Of a stretch of 64,000 bases of DNA, positions 60,756 to 64,000 are shown piece after piece; within the stretch, counting starts at the first letter, position 1, and every line of letters starts with the position of its first letter. Position numbers and translations under genes: made by a program. The DNA lies in assembly GCA_025642075.2 (NCBI GenBank), contig JAODUO010000189.1, positions 427,501 through 491,500 on the forward strand, given 5' to 3'. This DNA is from Ridgeia piscesae. Taxonomy: Eukaryota; Annelida; Polychaeta; Sabellida; Siboglinidae. The notes beneath the pieces are model-generated. The model had not been told where the DNA came from. It searched no databases and was given only the letters and a program-made list of their open reading frames with translations.

Positions 60756-61507
60756 GCTGCTAAAGCACAGTTACAGGCTGGCAGGGCAGCCATAGTTAGT
60801 AGAGGTTAGTCAGCACTGAAATGTAGAAACATGCCGGTTAGTAATTGGTTAATAACTTACATGATTGTCAGCATGACAATCGCATAGGATGCAATGTTCA
60901 GTAGTTAGTGACATGAGTTAATAGCTGCAGCAATTAGTAATTATGCTGCAATATGCCAGAATGTGAAAGCATGCTGAAACAACTAACATTTAGTGAGTAC
61001 ATAAAACTCAGTTACAACATTCCATCATAGTGCACAATAGCACAATAACATTGTTGTAAAAATACGATTCTCTGGCAAGATGATTTTTGTTAACCATATG
61101 TGACACAGTTGTGGATAACATCCAACTAACTAGCAAAGTGTCTATAAACTTTTGAAGAAGTCACAGTCCATAGATTTATGCAGAGACCCGTCCACCCATC
61201 ATTTGGGTGGGAAAAACCCGATGTGGGCGGGTAGAAAAACCAGTGGTGCTATCAAAAAATAAACAAAGTTCCGCGTGCGTGCATACAGTAAATTTGGAAT
61301 GATTTTATGCAGCTTTGACAAAATAAAGTTATTCATGTAGCAATTGGGAAATTCCAGGTTAGAAAATCCCCAAACTCAGGGGAATTCTCCATTCCGCAAG
61401 TACCACACCTTAAAAGGCTTTCATTTGTATTTGTTATAAATCTTCGTAATTTCAATTTTATTTTGAACACATACACATATGATTTGTTTATCTAGAATGC
61501 TTACCAT

Positions 61508-61530
61508 ATATATATATATATAATTATATA

Positions 61531-61575
<45 letters not shown>
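61508..61575. repeat. (TA)n microsatellite
   Basis: TA units with two ATTATATAA interruptions, immediately left of the inverted repeat arm. Confidence 0.95.
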
Positions 61576-61577
<2 letters not shown>

Positions 61578-61622
61578 TATCTACTTCATCAATCAACATT
61601 TTTGCACAAAATAAGAATATGG

Positions 61623-61682
<60 letters not shown>

Positions 61683-61741
61683 CATAACATGGCACAATAT
61701 TCTTATTTTGGGGCACAAATGTTGATTGATGAAGTAGATAA
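61576..61741. repeat. inverted repeat with a (TA)n loop
   Basis: TTATCTACTTCATCAATCAA (from 61577) is the reverse complement of TTGATTGATGAAGTAGATAA (to 61741). The arms of about 52 bp continue with small differences to GGTGCCAT / ATGGCAC, around a loop of TA repeats (61628-61680). Confidence 0.93.
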
Positions 61742-64000
61742 GGAACAATCAAACATTTACATTGAGTAGACAGGAGCCGGTCAAGCCACATGCTGTCAAA
61801 GATATCCACATTTGAAAAATTATTTAAAATACACCATGGCTCCAAGCTAATCAAATCATGGTCACACAACCTCTAAATGGCATGTTCTGATGTTTGGGCA
61901 ATGGTTGTTAAAGCATTTCAGCCCTCCTTTACCACACCTGATTGACCAATCATACCCAACTGCATGTAAAGACACTCTTCAGTCAGTATATGGATTATGG
62001 ACTTCTCTGAGTATGATTAGAACAGTGCTGTGGAGAATGCATTCACAAGGCCTTGTGTACATGTTGTGTAACATGGAACAAACTAATGAGCTAATCAGAG
62101 CTATACACTGTACATGTATGTGCAGTATATCCCACAACAGCTGCCAGTGGTGCTTGGGTGTGGCTGTGAGTTCATGCACCAGCAGAATTGAGAGAGCGGG
62201 GTGAGATACGATCAAATACGATCAAGAGAGCTTCCTGTCCTGACATTGTTCAAATACCTTCAAGTGTGACAGCTAGAATGAGGCCAGTCACCTCATTGAC
62301 AATGGCACAGTTGCCCACTACTGGGACAACAGAGTCCAACAACCACGCGTTGTCAACACCGCCAGTGTGTGTGAAGCACTACTAACTGCCATGTGGTGAT
62401 ATACGATTGAGATGTCACCCAGTAGTTGGGCTCGTAGTCGTGATTTATGGGTCGAGGTCAAGGTGTGCTTGTGACAGTTGCAGTACCTAGGTGTGTGTGG
62501 TCAGTCTGGTCACAGTCTCAACTGACCATAGTGACCATACTATCTCATATTCGTAGCACTGTCATATTCTATGTGTGCGTGTGTGTTTGTATGTGTGTGC
62601 ATGCACACATACATGTGTGTGTACCAGTATATGTGCGTGTGTCAATACCGACCCTGGCATATTTCTTTCTCCAGCCAGAAACAAACTGGGTTATTTTCCA
62701 AGAACTTTACCAACTCAAATCACTGCCAACATCTGCCAGAACTCACTGCCACTGCCAGTCTCTGACTCTGACTGTTCATGACTGCCCTGGCCTCTCTCAA
62801 GGTACAACACCACTCTCTAGTCTATAGTAGACACTTCAAAACATATTTGTTTAATCATTGCATGTAGTTGTGTATATCATCATTATCATATTGATGCAAT
62901 TTATCTTTTTACAACTACGCCACTCCCCCACTCATAGCCGTGTAGGCTGTTGTTACGACACATCAAAAGAACCAGATCATAATCACTGCCTACGTACTTG
63001 TTTACCTGCGTAACGTGTGACGTCTGAATTAGCCGAGTGGCAAAAGGATGCAGGTGGTTTCAAATATCAATATCTCTATGTAAACACGCCATGTTTATTT
63101 CTGAGATCAGTTGACAGAGGTCCAATGAGTGTTACGATACATGGTCGTGGTGTGACTTTAACAGTGTACAGCTGCCTACCTAACAGAGCAGGGGCTATGG
63201 CTAGGGGCTCAGGGCGTACTGGTATACTGAGAAGAACTGTGCCATGTATACGTAGGTAGTCCCAGAGGCACCATAAATTAGTGGCACAAAAAAAGAAGTC
63301 CTGAAACCAAACAACTGTCAAAAACACCTTACGTATAAGGCAACGGTGCTGTAACATAGACAGTAAATTCTACATACTCAATGAACTACTCTTTTTATAC
63401 ATTTCCCATATTTTCCTATGTACACACAAATGGTGACTGCTAACATCAGTACATCACACATCTCCAAATGGTACCACGTTCCAGAACTGTATACGTTACC
63501 GATAGCAACACACTGTGAAACTGATAGTTTGCTTCTTCGTTGTATGCACACAATATCAGTGAATACTTAACATGACTATATTCGACTGAGCTGCACACAC
63601 TGGTTTAATGATGGCCATGAACTTAGATAGACGTCATAGCCCTCACAACCAAATTACACCAGTCAATATTATGCCCGTTACCCGAGATGACAAGCGAAGA
63701 TTACCACAGGAAGCTCATCACGGATGCACCAGTCCTCATGTAAATGCTAATTCTCTTGGGCTTCAGAAAACCATGAAATCTCCGCTAAGCTGCTGAATCT
63801 ACAACTGTAGTTAGTAAACAAATAGAGGGATTATCCCTAACATACACTATACTAATGGTCTCTTACTTTATTCCCCAGACTAAACACACCCAAACCATGT
63901 TTAGATCACACCTCAAAACAAGCTGTAACTTCACACTACAACTATTTCTACTACTAGTACTAGAACCAATTGCACCCCTTATCTATTGTAATATAGTTTG

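Larger units (their letters stand above)
60760..64000. other. region upstream of the recognised Rgl exons
   Basis: Apart from the TA and inverted repeats near 61.5-61.74 kb, I see no supportable gene. It may hold more 5' exons or a promoter, or be a long first intron. A small A-box-like TAGCCGAGTGG at 63032 is noted under rejected items. Confidence 0.4.

Noticed and set aside
63020..63075. tRNA or SINE head (A-box-like TAGCCGAGTGG at 63032)
   Set aside because: The B-box-like GGTTTCAAAT is only about 23 bp away, and no SINE body or cloverleaf is visible.

Overview
The window is eukaryotic and animal. It contains a split gene with GT-AG introns, a tRNA-derived SINE family, several non-LTR retrotransposon fragments, TIR elements and very abundant long micro- and minisatellites. 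The SINE type, the LINE types and what looks like CpG-depleted intron sequence beside CpG-rich flanking DNA fit a marine invertebrate, perhaps a mollusc or another lophotrochozoan. That placement is an inference. No bacterial, phage or CRISPR features are present.

The one gene I can support is on the minus strand, between 60165 and 29253. It encodes a Ral guanine-nucleotide exchange factor of the RalGDS/RGL family. Fourteen exons join without a phase conflict into 680 codons including the stop: an N-terminal segment, a REM domain (exons 2-3), a RasGEF (CDC25-homology) catalytic domain (exons 4-10), a Ser/Pro-rich linker (exons 10-12) and a C-terminal Ras-association domain (exons 12-14). The TGA stop is in the window. 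The initiator is unresolved; a possible first exon lies near 60692-60755. The product would load GTP on Ral downstream of activated Ras-type GTPases.

The introns hold most of the unusual content. From high to low coordinates they carry a 30-bp array (56.8-58.2 kb), a 59-bp array (54.7-55.0 kb), a TIR element and a decayed LINE (47.9-53.3 kb), a 27-bp array (46.2-47.04 kb), a 139-bp array with a duplicated exon (43.7-46.2 kb), a SINE (42.75-43.07 kb), a 47-bp array of about 69 copies (36.5-39.8 kb) and a 43-bp array of about 129 copies (29.4-34.9 kb). Several arrays include or abut splice junctions. The 27-bp unit repeats the exon 5 donor in frame, the 139-bp unit repeats the exon 7 acceptor followed by a stop, exon 6 exists as an intact and a frameshifted copy, and the exon 3 acceptor has several upstream relics. 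This junction-derived repeat expansion is the most distinctive feature of the window.

Positions 1-29 kb hold no gene I can recognise. They contain a truncated SINE, a near-perfect 149-bp-arm foldback (495-807), many pure microsatellites ((GAAT)n, (GGTC)n over 669 bp, (TA)n, (CTGC)n), a 1.2-kb pyrimidine-only tract (11.1-12.3 kb), a telomere-like CTAACC-rich tract (23.0-23.25 kb) and three LINE reverse-transcriptase relics. Positions 60.2-64 kb hold a possible 5' exon, an AT-loop inverted repeat and otherwise nothing recognisable.
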